Positions 8,680 to 15,116 of a stretch of DNA of 17,956 bases are shown one piece after another. The notes beneath the pieces are model-generated. The model ran no database searches. It was not told where the DNA came from and saw only the letters and a program-made list of their open reading frames with translations. The stretch's first letter is position 1, and every line of letters starts with the position of its first letter. The position numbers and the translations under genes are program-made. The stretch is from Euryarchaeota archaeon UBA13 (GTDB lineage: Archaea; Thermoplasmatota; Poseidoniia; Poseidoniales; Poseidoniaceae), in contig DAHU01000103.1 of assembly GCA_002495945.1 (NCBI GenBank), positions 2,747 to 20,702 on the forward strand. Direction: 5' to 3'.

Positions 8680-9381
8680 TCACACCCAGGTTGCCGTTAC
8701 AGTCTTCCCTGATTGGTCGATAATCTCGTGGGTATTGGTTGTTCCCTCGGTAAATTGCGAAAGAAATGCATGAATATGCCTGCCAGACAGCCAGTTAGTG
8801 TCGCCCGAAAACTTGGAGTTATCACTATTGATTTGTGCCGCACTACTACTTTCACCTATCACGTTTGCTGATTTAGCACTGTCAAAAATCATTTCAACAT
8901 ATGTTGAGGAATCGAAAGCACTCGAGTCAAAATTAGTCCCTGTAAGTTGATAACCAGCACCCTCAAGTGCAACAAGCATCACACAGGTTATCGGCTGATA
9001 TGGCCAATTAGATTGCTTATTTGGTCGCTCATCACCAATTGTAATTAAACAATATTTTTCCGGTTTAATCCTCAACATATGACTAGCCACATTAAGCGCT
9101 ACATAAGGGCTACAACTGCCATCGCTGACATCGAATGAAAAGCAGTGATTAGATTCTTGGGTCACTGGGCCGCACTTCAATTTCAAGTCACCTTGAATGT
9201 GAGTTGCAAACGCCGGCTCGGTTCTAAAATTACGTCGATAAACACCTGCATGAATTATCACTCCAATGTCATCAAAACTAATACCGTTCTCTGAAAGTAG
9301 GTTTTGTGTGAGGTTGCATATCGTTTTCAACAAATTCGTGGTCTTCTCCGAGGATGATTTCCAAGCCCTAACTACGACCAT
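8680..9381 (-). CDS. half-size thiolase/KAS III-fold protein
   Basis: 233 residues that match only the N-terminal half of a ketoacyl-synthase III/thiolase. Visible parts are the amphipathic helix around LLKTICNLTQNLLSENGIS, the strand FDDIGVIIHAGVYR, and the nucleophile-elbow region FDVSDGSC (83-90) followed by a long helix and YCLITIGDERP. Against the neighbouring full-length enzyme (FDVSNACSG) the Cys is displaced by one position and followed by Pro rather than Gly. The C-terminal half, which would supply the catalytic His and Asn, is absent. It therefore probably acts as a partner subunit of the upstream KAS III rather than as an independent synthase. ATG start with GGAGGGGAT upstream. It overlaps the upstream gene by ten bases, and the next gene starts six bases after its stop, so this is a designed end rather than a frameshift. 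Confidence 0.72.
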   Translation of the reverse strand: MVVVRAWKSSSEKTTNLLKTICNLTQNLLSENGISFDDIGVIIHAGVYRRNFRTEPAFATHIQGDLKLKCGPVTQESNHCFSFDVSDGSCSPYVALNVASHMLRIKPEKYCLITIGDERPNKQSNWPYQPITCVMLVALEGAGYQLTGTNFDSSAFDSSTYVEMIFDSAKSANVIGESSSAAQINSDNSKFSGDTNWLSGRHIHAFLSQFTEGTTNTHEIIDQSGKTVTATWV

Positions 9382-10409
9382 TGCTCAATCCCCTCCGGCA
9401 AATAGAAATGCATTGCTAGCATTGCAACCCCTGAGCCAAAAGAAACCAGAATTACTGATTCTCCAGATTTCAATTGATTTAATTGCACTGATTTCTCCAA
9501 AAGCATGCAGTGACTGGTAGAAGCCGTATTGGCAATATCTTGACTTTCATTATGTAATCGCTTGATTTTTCCCACAGTGTTTTCTGCGATGCCAGCGCCC
9601 TTTTTCACTGCTCTTGGCGAGGTTGGGTGTGAGTAAACATGGTCTATAGCTTCCCAATCAAGGTCCATGTATTTCATCGACCTAATGAAAAATTCACCGA
9701 GATTACCCATGACGCCTTGCTGTAATTGTGCCGCTTTAGTTCTCATCATCGGTCCAGGCCGATTTTTTGATGCTTCACCAACGCACAATTTATTGAAACG
9801 CGCTAAGGTAAACGGTTCGCTAAAGACTAACTGATTAGGCAATTCTGACTTGCCGATTAGATATGCCCCTGAACCATCACCAAGGGTTAGCGATGCCAAC
9901 GCTTTACTTTTGAACCACAGATTATTCGTCCTCGCTTCGTCAACAAGGGCAGTAATGTGTTCACCAGCAACAATCAAAGCATAATTGATTTGACCTGTCT
10001 TAATCATAGAATCGGCTATCATCAGCGAAGTAACCATACCTGAACATGCGTTTGATACGTCAAAGCATTCCGCACCTTTGATACCAAGTTTTTCAGCGAT
10101 TAAGTTGGCTAGACTTGGTGATAATTTTGAGCGTAATTCACTGCACAGACTACCAACTGCACAATTGATGACTAAATCTATATCTGCTACATCCACCTTG
10201 CTTCTTTCGATACATTTTGTGGCGGCCTGTAGTGCTAATTCTAATGTCCCTTCATTCTCTTTACTACGACGATGACCTTCAAGTCCAGTGATTCGATTCA
10301 AGTCTAACTTGCTGGGCATATCTGCTGGTGCGGCAAAATCATCGATAGGGACATAATTTTCGGGGATGTAACTAGCAAAGGAGATTATTTTACTGTGTGC
10401 CTCGACCAA
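9372..10409 (-). CDS. beta-ketoacyl synthase III-like condensing enzyme (OleA/FabH/HMG-CoA synthase superfamily)
   Basis: A full-length 345-residue thiolase-fold enzyme predicted to carry out Claisen condensation of acyl thioesters. The complete triad is visible: C122 in NACSG, H261 in YSHPTS and N294 in ANTAS; LTLGDGSGAYLIG (174-186) and the glycine-rich end SFGSGVAML complete the family pattern. Archaea lack a bacterial-type fatty-acid synthase as a rule, and their usual member of this superfamily is HMG-CoA synthase; the sequence and context here look more like FabH/OleA. The start is TTG, chosen because GGAGGGAT sits seven bases upstream and the protein begins where the family does. It lies 20 bases after the hydroxylase gene and overlaps the half-thiolase by ten bases, so the two condensing proteins are likely made in a fixed ratio. 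Confidence 0.9.
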   Translation of the reverse strand: MVEAHSKIISFASYIPENYVPIDDFAAPADMPSKLDLNRITGLEGHRRSKENEGTLELALQAATKCIERSKVDVADIDLVINCAVGSLCSELRSKLSPSLANLIAEKLGIKGAECFDVSNACSGMVTSLMIADSMIKTGQINYALIVAGEHITALVDEARTNNLWFKSKALASLTLGDGSGAYLIGKSELPNQLVFSEPFTLARFNKLCVGEASKNRPGPMMRTKAAQLQQGVMGNLGEFFIRSMKYMDLDWEAIDHVYSHPTSPRAVKKGAGIAENTVGKIKRLHNESQDIANTASTSHCMLLEKSVQLNQLKSGESVILVSFGSGVAMLAMHFYLPEGIEQWS

Positions 10410-10429
10410 ACTTATCCCTCCACAGATGG

Positions 10430-11581
10430 CTAAATGACGGTATCTAAAGGCTCAGGAAACTCTGAGGTGATATCGAAGCTAATATCTTCAAACGTTAGAT
10501 ACATTACTAAGTTAGATAGGATGATAAGCATGAGATTTACTTCAAGATAAATATCATTAATCCTGAAGAACAAGAAATAGATTGACGACAATATGACTGA
10601 TGTCAATAAATTCAGCCGATATCCGAGTAATTTTTGATCGCTAATGAACCCAAGCCCTAAGGTTCCCGCAAAACCGATTGCAAAGATTATCGCCATATCT
10701 GAGAAGTTTCCACCGATTTCATAGATGAGGTACTGAACATAAAGTCCGAAAACAAGAATGCCGTTGATAACAATTTGATAGGTAGGAATACGATAGTTGC
10801 CAACAACTGGATTCTCAACTTTGAACCCTAACCAACGCAAAATTGGTATCATATTACCCCAGAATACATTTGAGGTTTCGACTTTATCGTGGGAGCCGTA
10901 CTTCACTGGCAATTCGTCTAATTCGACTTGGAATGTACCAAACAACTTGTCCCATATAACGAAAGTTCCGCCAAAATTCTTGTCAACATAAATATCTTGA
11001 GTGCCGTGATGAACTCTGTGATGTGATGGAGTTATCATGAAAATTTCTAGAATTCCGGACTTATTGACTATACTATTGTGATTATAGAATTGTATTACAA
11101 TGTGAATGCTGGCAACTGTGATGAACATCTCGACTGGTAAGCCAGCCACTGCTAGTAATGCGTAGAATGGTAAGGCAGTAAGCGAGGAAAACCAAGCATT
11201 CCGAATCCCTAGTGACAGATTGTAATTTTCACCTTGATGGTGTACATTGTGTAACACCCACAACGCACTGAATTTATGATGGGCTCGATGGAACCAATAA
11301 AATCCAAAGTCCCACGCAATAAAGGCAATAATGAACGTTTGCCAAATTGGTAAACCATCAAATAAACGATATGGTGAATATGTGAGGATATAGTAATACC
11401 CAACAATTTCGATGCCCCGGCAAACCCACATTAGTAAGTGACCAGAGTTAAGATTGTAGATCATTTCTTTCCAAGGTGACTCATGCTTACGGACATATTG
11501 ATTGAACAACCCTTCAGATACCATCAACGTCACCAATAATGCGTTGACTATTACCAGTATAGTCGCTAAGTCCATCAGCAA
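10430..11581 (-). CDS. fatty acid hydroxylase / sterol desaturase family, AGMO-like membrane di-iron oxygenase
   Basis: A membrane-bound di-iron oxidase of 383 residues, first gene of the operon. Three HxxHH boxes are intact: HRAHH (98-102), HNVHH (111-115) and HRVHH (188-192), with additional His at 160 and 168. The stretch from PSHHRVHH through DKNFGG to WDKLFGTF is the pattern I associate with alkylglycerol monooxygenase and related bacterial sterol-desaturase-family proteins. Helices precede box 1 and separate boxes 2 and 3; a C-terminal extension (~260-370) adds about four more helices. The likely reaction is O2-dependent hydroxylation, desaturation or ether cleavage of a lipid; the substrate is unknown. 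The TTG at 11581 is eight bases from a strong GGAGG, whereas the ATG two codons in is 14 away, so I keep the TTG. Confidence 0.9.
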   Translation of the reverse strand: MLMDLATILVIVNALLVTLMVSEGLFNQYVRKHESPWKEMIYNLNSGHLLMWVCRGIEIVGYYYILTYSPYRLFDGLPIWQTFIIAFIAWDFGFYWFHRAHHKFSALWVLHNVHHQGENYNLSLGIRNAWFSSLTALPFYALLAVAGLPVEMFITVASIHIVIQFYNHNSIVNKSGILEIFMITPSHHRVHHGTQDIYVDKNFGGTFVIWDKLFGTFQVELDELPVKYGSHDKVETSNVFWGNMIPILRWLGFKVENPVVGNYRIPTYQIVINGILVFGLYVQYLIYEIGGNFSDMAIIFAIGFAGTLGLGFISDQKLLGYRLNLLTSVILSSIYFLFFRINDIYLEVNLMLIILSNLVMYLTFEDISFDITSEFPEPLDTVI

Positions 11582-11708
11582 AAATATATCCTCCTTGTGT
11601 GTTTTATTGCCATGTTGCTCTTAGGGTTTTGCCCGACAGAATTCATCTAATTAGCAACTGTGTTTCTATATAGACTGTTACTTATGTCATTGAATATTTG
11701 CATTATTT
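11582..11708. promoter_or_regulatory. divergent promoter region with palindromic TATA-like element
   Basis: 127 bases separate the six-gene operon from the divergent transporter gene. CTATATAG at 11666-11673 is a self-complementary TATA-like box readable on both strands. Going right, a start ~25 bases downstream would fall ~15 bases before the GTG at 11709, a very short leader. Going left, it would give a leader of ~60 bases that includes the strong SD GGAGGAT at 11588-11594. A single element may therefore serve both directions. No convincing BRE is visible. Confidence 0.45.
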
Positions 11709-12458
11709 GTGGAACTTCATCTATTACTGCTGAGCATGATTGCCACGCTAGTTGCTGCAGCATTGACTGTTCCGGCAGGCTTTGGATTAGCAACAATGTT
11801 GACTCCTATTGTGCTGTTGTGGTTGCCCCCACATGAGGCTATTGCGGTGGTTGCGATTATTCACGGTGCGCACAATGCATACAAACTCAAGCTCTTACGT
11901 GATAATGTTGATTTCAACGCGGTAAAACGCTACGGATGGGCACTTATCCTTGGTGCAATAATAGGTGCAATGTTACATTCATACATTCCATCTGACCCGT
12001 TATTATTGGTAGTTGGAGTGGCTTTGATTATTCTTCCAATTCTTTCAGTTACCGAAAAATGGACTAAAATCAGGCTTCCAGATTCAGAGGACAGAATTGG
12101 CGGATTTGGTTCGGGTTTCTTTGGTGGTCTAACCGGACACCAAGGCGCTCTACGTGCGATGTTTTTACAGAAAAGGTTGCCAGATAAACTAGCTTATGCT
12201 GCAACAGCAAGTATCTTGGCACTCGCAGTGGACTTGACTCGTATCCCAATTTATTTGTTCTTTGAAGGAAATGGCATTCTCGACGAATATATCTTGATTT
12301 TGTGCTTGGTTAGCGCTGCGCTGCTCGGAGTTAATTTGGGCAAGCGATGGTTGACAAAGTGGCAACAATCAAAAATAAGGGTTGGTATATTGTTAGCAAT
12401 AGTCACAAGTGGAATATTGTACATTGCTGAAGCAAGTGCCAATCTCGGATATTGGTAG
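11709..12458 (+). CDS. TSUP (TauE/SafE) family membrane transporter
   Basis: A 249-residue integral membrane protein with about seven to eight hydrophobic helices and little else. The two halves each contain a small-residue-rich pattern typical of TSUP permeases: VPAGFGLATMLTP (residues ~21-33) and GFGSGFFGGLTGHQGA (~132-147). The family moves sulfite, sulfonates, sulfoacetate or related organosulfur anions and may export or import. The start is GTG; no SD is seen, consistent with a near-leaderless message from the shared TATA-like element. It is divergent from the lipid-type operon, so co-regulation is possible but a functional link is not shown. It is convergent with rpsB, with only five bases between the stops. 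Confidence 0.8.
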   Translation: MELHLLLLSMIATLVAAALTVPAGFGLATMLTPIVLLWLPPHEAIAVVAIIHGAHNAYKLKLLRDNVDFNAVKRYGWALILGAIIGAMLHSYIPSDPLLLVVGVALIILPILSVTEKWTKIRLPDSEDRIGGFGSGFFGGLTGHQGALRAMFLQKRLPDKLAYAATASILALAVDLTRIPIYLFFEGNGILDEYILILCLVSAALLGVNLGKRWLTKWQQSKIRVGILLAIVTSGILYIAEASANLGYW

Positions 12459-12463
12459 TAATA

Positions 12464-13072
12464 TCAGAATGTAGATTGCCATTCTTCAACATCTTGTGAT
12501 GCAGCCCAATCTTCATCGGTGGTCTCACCACGCACCTTGAGAACCTCTCTTGCTAGAAGCCAGTAAATTAGTGCAAGTGACCTGCGTCCCTTGTTGTTGG
12601 CTGGTAATGCAATGTCGACATTTCTCAGGTTGTTGTTAGCATCGACTATACCAACTACTGGTAATCCAGAGTTGACCGCTTCTTTCAATGCTTGCTGATC
12701 TGCTGCGGGGTCTGTTACGAATAGAACGTCCGGTTCGACGTAGGAACGTAGTGCTGGATTGGTCAAGGAACCTGGAATAAATCGACCTACGGCAGCGTTT
12801 GCACCGATTGCTTCAGCAAATAGTCTCGCTGGTCTCTGTCCGTACTGTCTTGCGGATACGACCATTATTCTTGGTGCGTCATACTTGTTCAAGAATGCAG
12901 CTGTGCTTCGTATTCTTGAATCAGTCATATTTACATCAAGTAGGTAAAGTCCGTCATCTCTCACAGTGTCAATGAATCTAGCCATATCAGCACTCTTTTG
13001 TTGAGTACCAATATTGACAGCATTCTCTTCATAGGTTTCAAACGGTAAAAGTAGGCTTGCTTCTTCAGACAT
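12464..13072 (-). CDS. rpsB: 30S ribosomal protein uS2, archaeal type
   Basis: Small-subunit ribosomal protein uS2 (archaeal S2, eukaryotic SA homologue), 202 residues, normal archaeal size. Characteristic segments are the start of the fold at NIGTQQKSADMARFI, DGLYLLDVNMTDSRIRSTAAFL, SARQYGQRPARLFAEAIGA, the near-invariant GRFIPGSLTNP, EPDVLFVTDPAADQQALKEA, and NNKGRRSLALIYWLLAREVL. It ends in an acidic tail with DEDW. The ATG at 13072 has GAGGT six bases upstream. It stands alone here, flanked by a TSUP gene and a Cas4-like gene rather than by the RNA-polymerase-subunit, enolase or ribosomal genes that often accompany rps2 in other archaea. It is the firmest evidence that the host is archaeal. 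Confidence 0.95.
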   Translation of the reverse strand: MSEEASLLLPFETYEENAVNIGTQQKSADMARFIDTVRDDGLYLLDVNMTDSRIRSTAAFLNKYDAPRIMVVSARQYGQRPARLFAEAIGANAAVGRFIPGSLTNPALRSYVEPDVLFVTDPAADQQALKEAVNSGLPVVGIVDANNNLRNVDIALPANNKGRRSLALIYWLLAREVLKVRGETTDEDWAASQDVEEWQSTF

Positions 13073-13106
13073 AAAATGACCTCAGCATTCGCCCCACTTG
13101 ACCCCC

Positions 13107-13114
13107 ATATTAAA
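13107..13114 (-). promoter_or_regulatory. TATA-like box for rpsB
   Basis: On the minus strand TTTAATAT lies ~35 bases upstream of the rpsB ATG, inside GCGGTTTAATATGG. A start ~25 bases downstream would give a short leader that contains the GAGGT SD. The position and composition fit an archaeal promoter, though no BRE is clear. Confidence 0.4.
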
Positions 13115-13214
13115 CCGCTTCGCAACATAACATAATTTAGGAATATGCAAAATCGGTTGATTTTTTCAATCATGTTGCCGAAGATTACAAGTTTCAAGAC
13201 CGATAAGATAGGCT

Positions 13215-14411
13215 ATGGGGGAGCAGATAGTGAACAAGAATCCTCCAAGTTTTGACCTGTTATCGGCGAAGAAAAGCAAAGATGGTTTTTGGCGAGACTC
13301 AAATGACACAATCATTCGAGTAAGTGCCAGCGACATAGAACGTCATTCTTACTGCCCGATGTCTTGGGAATTAGCAAAAAAGGGTAATTCGGGATTGGGC
13401 GAGGCGGTGAAAATGGGTAAGGCCAAACATGCTCAAATTCATGAAAGAGTAAGTGAATTCAAATCAAAACAAACCCTGTTTCGACGTCAAATGATAATCT
13501 GGACTTGGTGGTTTACAGTCATCATTGCAATAATTATTGACTCTGTTGCGATTTTAATGATTGATGACGTCTTATTGTACCCACAAGACATGGCAAAATA
13601 TCTTGCTATGTGGAGTCTAACCGTATTATCTGCCGGAATTACTGCTATCTACCTACCTTGGCGAAGATGGTTTGGTTTTGCCGGAAACCTCAAAGATGAA
13701 AAAACCAAGTTTATCGAAGAAACCAAAATTATGGAACCAGAATGGGAACCGGAAGGATTTGAAGGCGGCTGGTTCGAAGCGGGAAAATTAGAGATTGGCT
13801 TACTATTTGGGGCAATGTTACTTGGCATCCACTCTATTGCGTTAAATGGTGCAGAAAATAGACAGCAAGCAGGCTTCATATTGGTCATGCTAGCGATGGT
13901 GTGGACCCTTGCTGCATCTTGGCAGTTACAAAGAGCATTGATTTACGAAAATGAATCAGAACTGGCAAGAAAGGACGTGGGACTCGAGGCAGGCTCTGAA
14001 GTTGCATACTCGGATGACGAGGAATCTTCCAGTCTTCTAATCGATAACGCAACCGGTATTCGTGGTAGACCCGATCAAATAGTCATCATCGATGGCGAAT
14101 TCATTCCGATAGAACAGAAGACTGGACGTATCCCCAAGCGACCACATACGTCTCATCGTCGTCAGTTGTTGGCGTACATACATCTTGTCGAGAAGAATAC
14201 CAAACGCAAAACTCCTTACGGTATCTTACGCTACGGTAATGAAGATATCCATCAAATAATGTGGGACAATGAAGCGAAACAAGAACTGTTTCAAGAAGTC
14301 CAAGAAATCCAACGCTTGATGGTTGAAGGCGGTGCTAAGAGAAATCACAACCGCGTTGGAAAGTGTCAAAATTGCTCAAGGAAATACGCATGTAACGAAT
14401 CATTAGCATGA
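13215..14411 (+). CDS. Cas4/RecB-like Fe-S PD-(D/E)XK nuclease with four inserted membrane helices
   Basis: 398 residues. The N-terminal part (1-92) carries the first Fe-S cysteine, C47 in SYCPMSW, and the helix with H76 (HAQIHERV) that matches the RecB/Cas4 motif-I His. The C-terminal part (~275-398) carries GRPD (D287), IEQK (E300, K302), the QLLAY motif (317-321) and CQNCSRKYAC (C384, C387, C393), i.e. C-x2-C-x5-C. All expected nuclease and 4Fe-4S residues of the Cas4 type are therefore present. Between them, residues ~93-240 contain four hydrophobic helices (~93-115, 128-148, 192-212, 218-238) and a cytoplasmic loop, an even number that keeps both nuclease halves on the same side. Ordinary Cas4 is ~170-220 residues and soluble. 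The likely role is membrane-tethered DNA processing. There is no cas gene or array nearby. It abuts the lipoprotein stop with no gap. Confidence 0.85.
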   Translation: MGEQIVNKNPPSFDLLSAKKSKDGFWRDSNDTIIRVSASDIERHSYCPMSWELAKKGNSGLGEAVKMGKAKHAQIHERVSEFKSKQTLFRRQMIIWTWWFTVIIAIIIDSVAILMIDDVLLYPQDMAKYLAMWSLTVLSAGITAIYLPWRRWFGFAGNLKDEKTKFIEETKIMEPEWEPEGFEGGWFEAGKLEIGLLFGAMLLGIHSIALNGAENRQQAGFILVMLAMVWTLAASWQLQRALIYENESELARKDVGLEAGSEVAYSDDEESSSLLIDNATGIRGRPDQIVIIDGEFIPIEQKTGRIPKRPHTSHRRQLLAYIHLVEKNTKRKTPYGILRYGNEDIHQIMWDNEAKQELFQEVQEIQRLMVEGGAKRNHNRVGKCQNCSRKYACNESLA

Positions 14412-14978
14412 TTATTCATCACATGGTGGTTCGATTGGGAATTGTTGACAAACGCGGTGAACTGTGATTACAATTATGAAATTGTCTTGTAGTAAGCCTA
14501 GTGTGCTCTCTCCCCAACCTCTTGCTTCAACATCTAAGTTCCAATCTCCGACCTCAAATTCGGGGTTTGGCTCAAATGTTTCGACTGCGGGATTTACATC
14601 TTCACATACATTTTGCAACCAAAATGAAACTCCGGATGGTGTTGTTACCTCTGCCCTGACATAGCGTAACTCATTTGTTAACACCTCATCAATACAGGAA
14701 ACTTGGTCTGAACCACTCATCACTACCTTGAAGTAAATTTCAATTCGTTCAACAGATTCATCTACCGGAAATGTGGTTTGATTGGAATACGGTTGAACAG
14801 TGATAGTGGTGAATGTGTGTGCCATGTCAACTTTATCGGGATATTGAATCATCTCAACATCGTCACGCAGACCCTCAATGGTTTCTCTTGCCTGTAGTAA
14901 ACCCATGCAACCTGAGAGACTGGACATCATTAGAGTCAAAAGAAGAAACACCGCTAGACCATTTCTCCCCATAGCCAT
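14412..14978 (-). CDS. small predicted lipoprotein
   Basis: 188 residues. The N-terminus has a short basic region, a hydrophobic core (8-20) and a lipobox LSGC with C24 as the lipidated cysteine, so the protein should be anchored on the outer face of the membrane. The rest is a beta-rich domain of ~150 residues with cysteines at ~94, 123, 175 and 185 that could form two disulfides outside the cell. I do not recognise the family. It reads away from the CARDB protein gene on the same strand and is separated from it by 138 bases, so it may have its own promoter. Its stop directly abuts the stop of the Cas4-like gene. Confidence 0.78.
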   Translation of the reverse strand: MAMGRNGLAVFLLLTLMMSSLSGCMGLLQARETIEGLRDDVEMIQYPDKVDMAHTFTTITVQPYSNQTTFPVDESVERIEIYFKVVMSGSDQVSCIDEVLTNELRYVRAEVTTPSGVSFWLQNVCEDVNPAVETFEPNPEFEVGDWNLDVEARGWGESTLGLLQDNFIIVITVHRVCQQFPIEPPCDE

Positions 14979-15116
14979 GCGATAGTTAACTTGGTTATCA
15001 ATTAAGTGATAGTTAGAGCGAGTGTTTGAAATGGAAGAATCAATCGCAGCCTGTCCGAATGACGCACATGGTGGCCGAGCAATAGCGATGACGAACCCTA
15101 TGAAAGCCGACGGACA
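14979..15116. other. intergenic region upstream of the lipoprotein gene
   Basis: 138 bases with no convincing gene. It should contain the promoter for the lipoprotein and the end of the CARDB gene transcript. On the minus strand, TATCACTTAATTGATAACC just before the lipoprotein start is AT-rich and could hold promoter elements. A 6-bp inverted repeat, TGTCCG (15052-15057) with CGGACA (15111-15116), encloses 53 bases; no tRNA-like arms or snoRNA boxes fit between them. Confidence 0.3.

Noticed and set aside
8674..9381. The half-thiolase as a frameshifted or truncated KAS III
   Set aside because: The stop is followed six bases later by the next gene, whose SD overlaps the end of this gene, and no C-terminal thiolase half (His/Asn motifs) is found in any frame of the following bases.
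4818..11581. A complete OleABCD long-chain olefin pathway
   Set aside because: No alpha/beta-hydrolase (OleB) is present and the ligase has PaaK/CoF-type motifs, so only a partial analogy is supported.
12961..13197. A 78-codon minus-strand reading frame overlapping the rpsB start
   Set aside because: It crosses the rpsB promoter and coding start in another frame, with no recognisable features.
13215..14411. A CRISPR-Cas locus based on the Cas4-like protein
   Set aside because: No direct-repeat array and no Cas1, Cas2 or effector genes are in the window; the membrane insert also sets it apart from CRISPR Cas4.
14979..15116. Possible tRNA or box C/D RNA between the inverted repeats TGTCCG and CGGACA
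   Set aside because: No T-loop or anticodon arm can be drawn in the 53-base interior on either strand, and C/D box pairs are incomplete. The repeat is only six base pairs.
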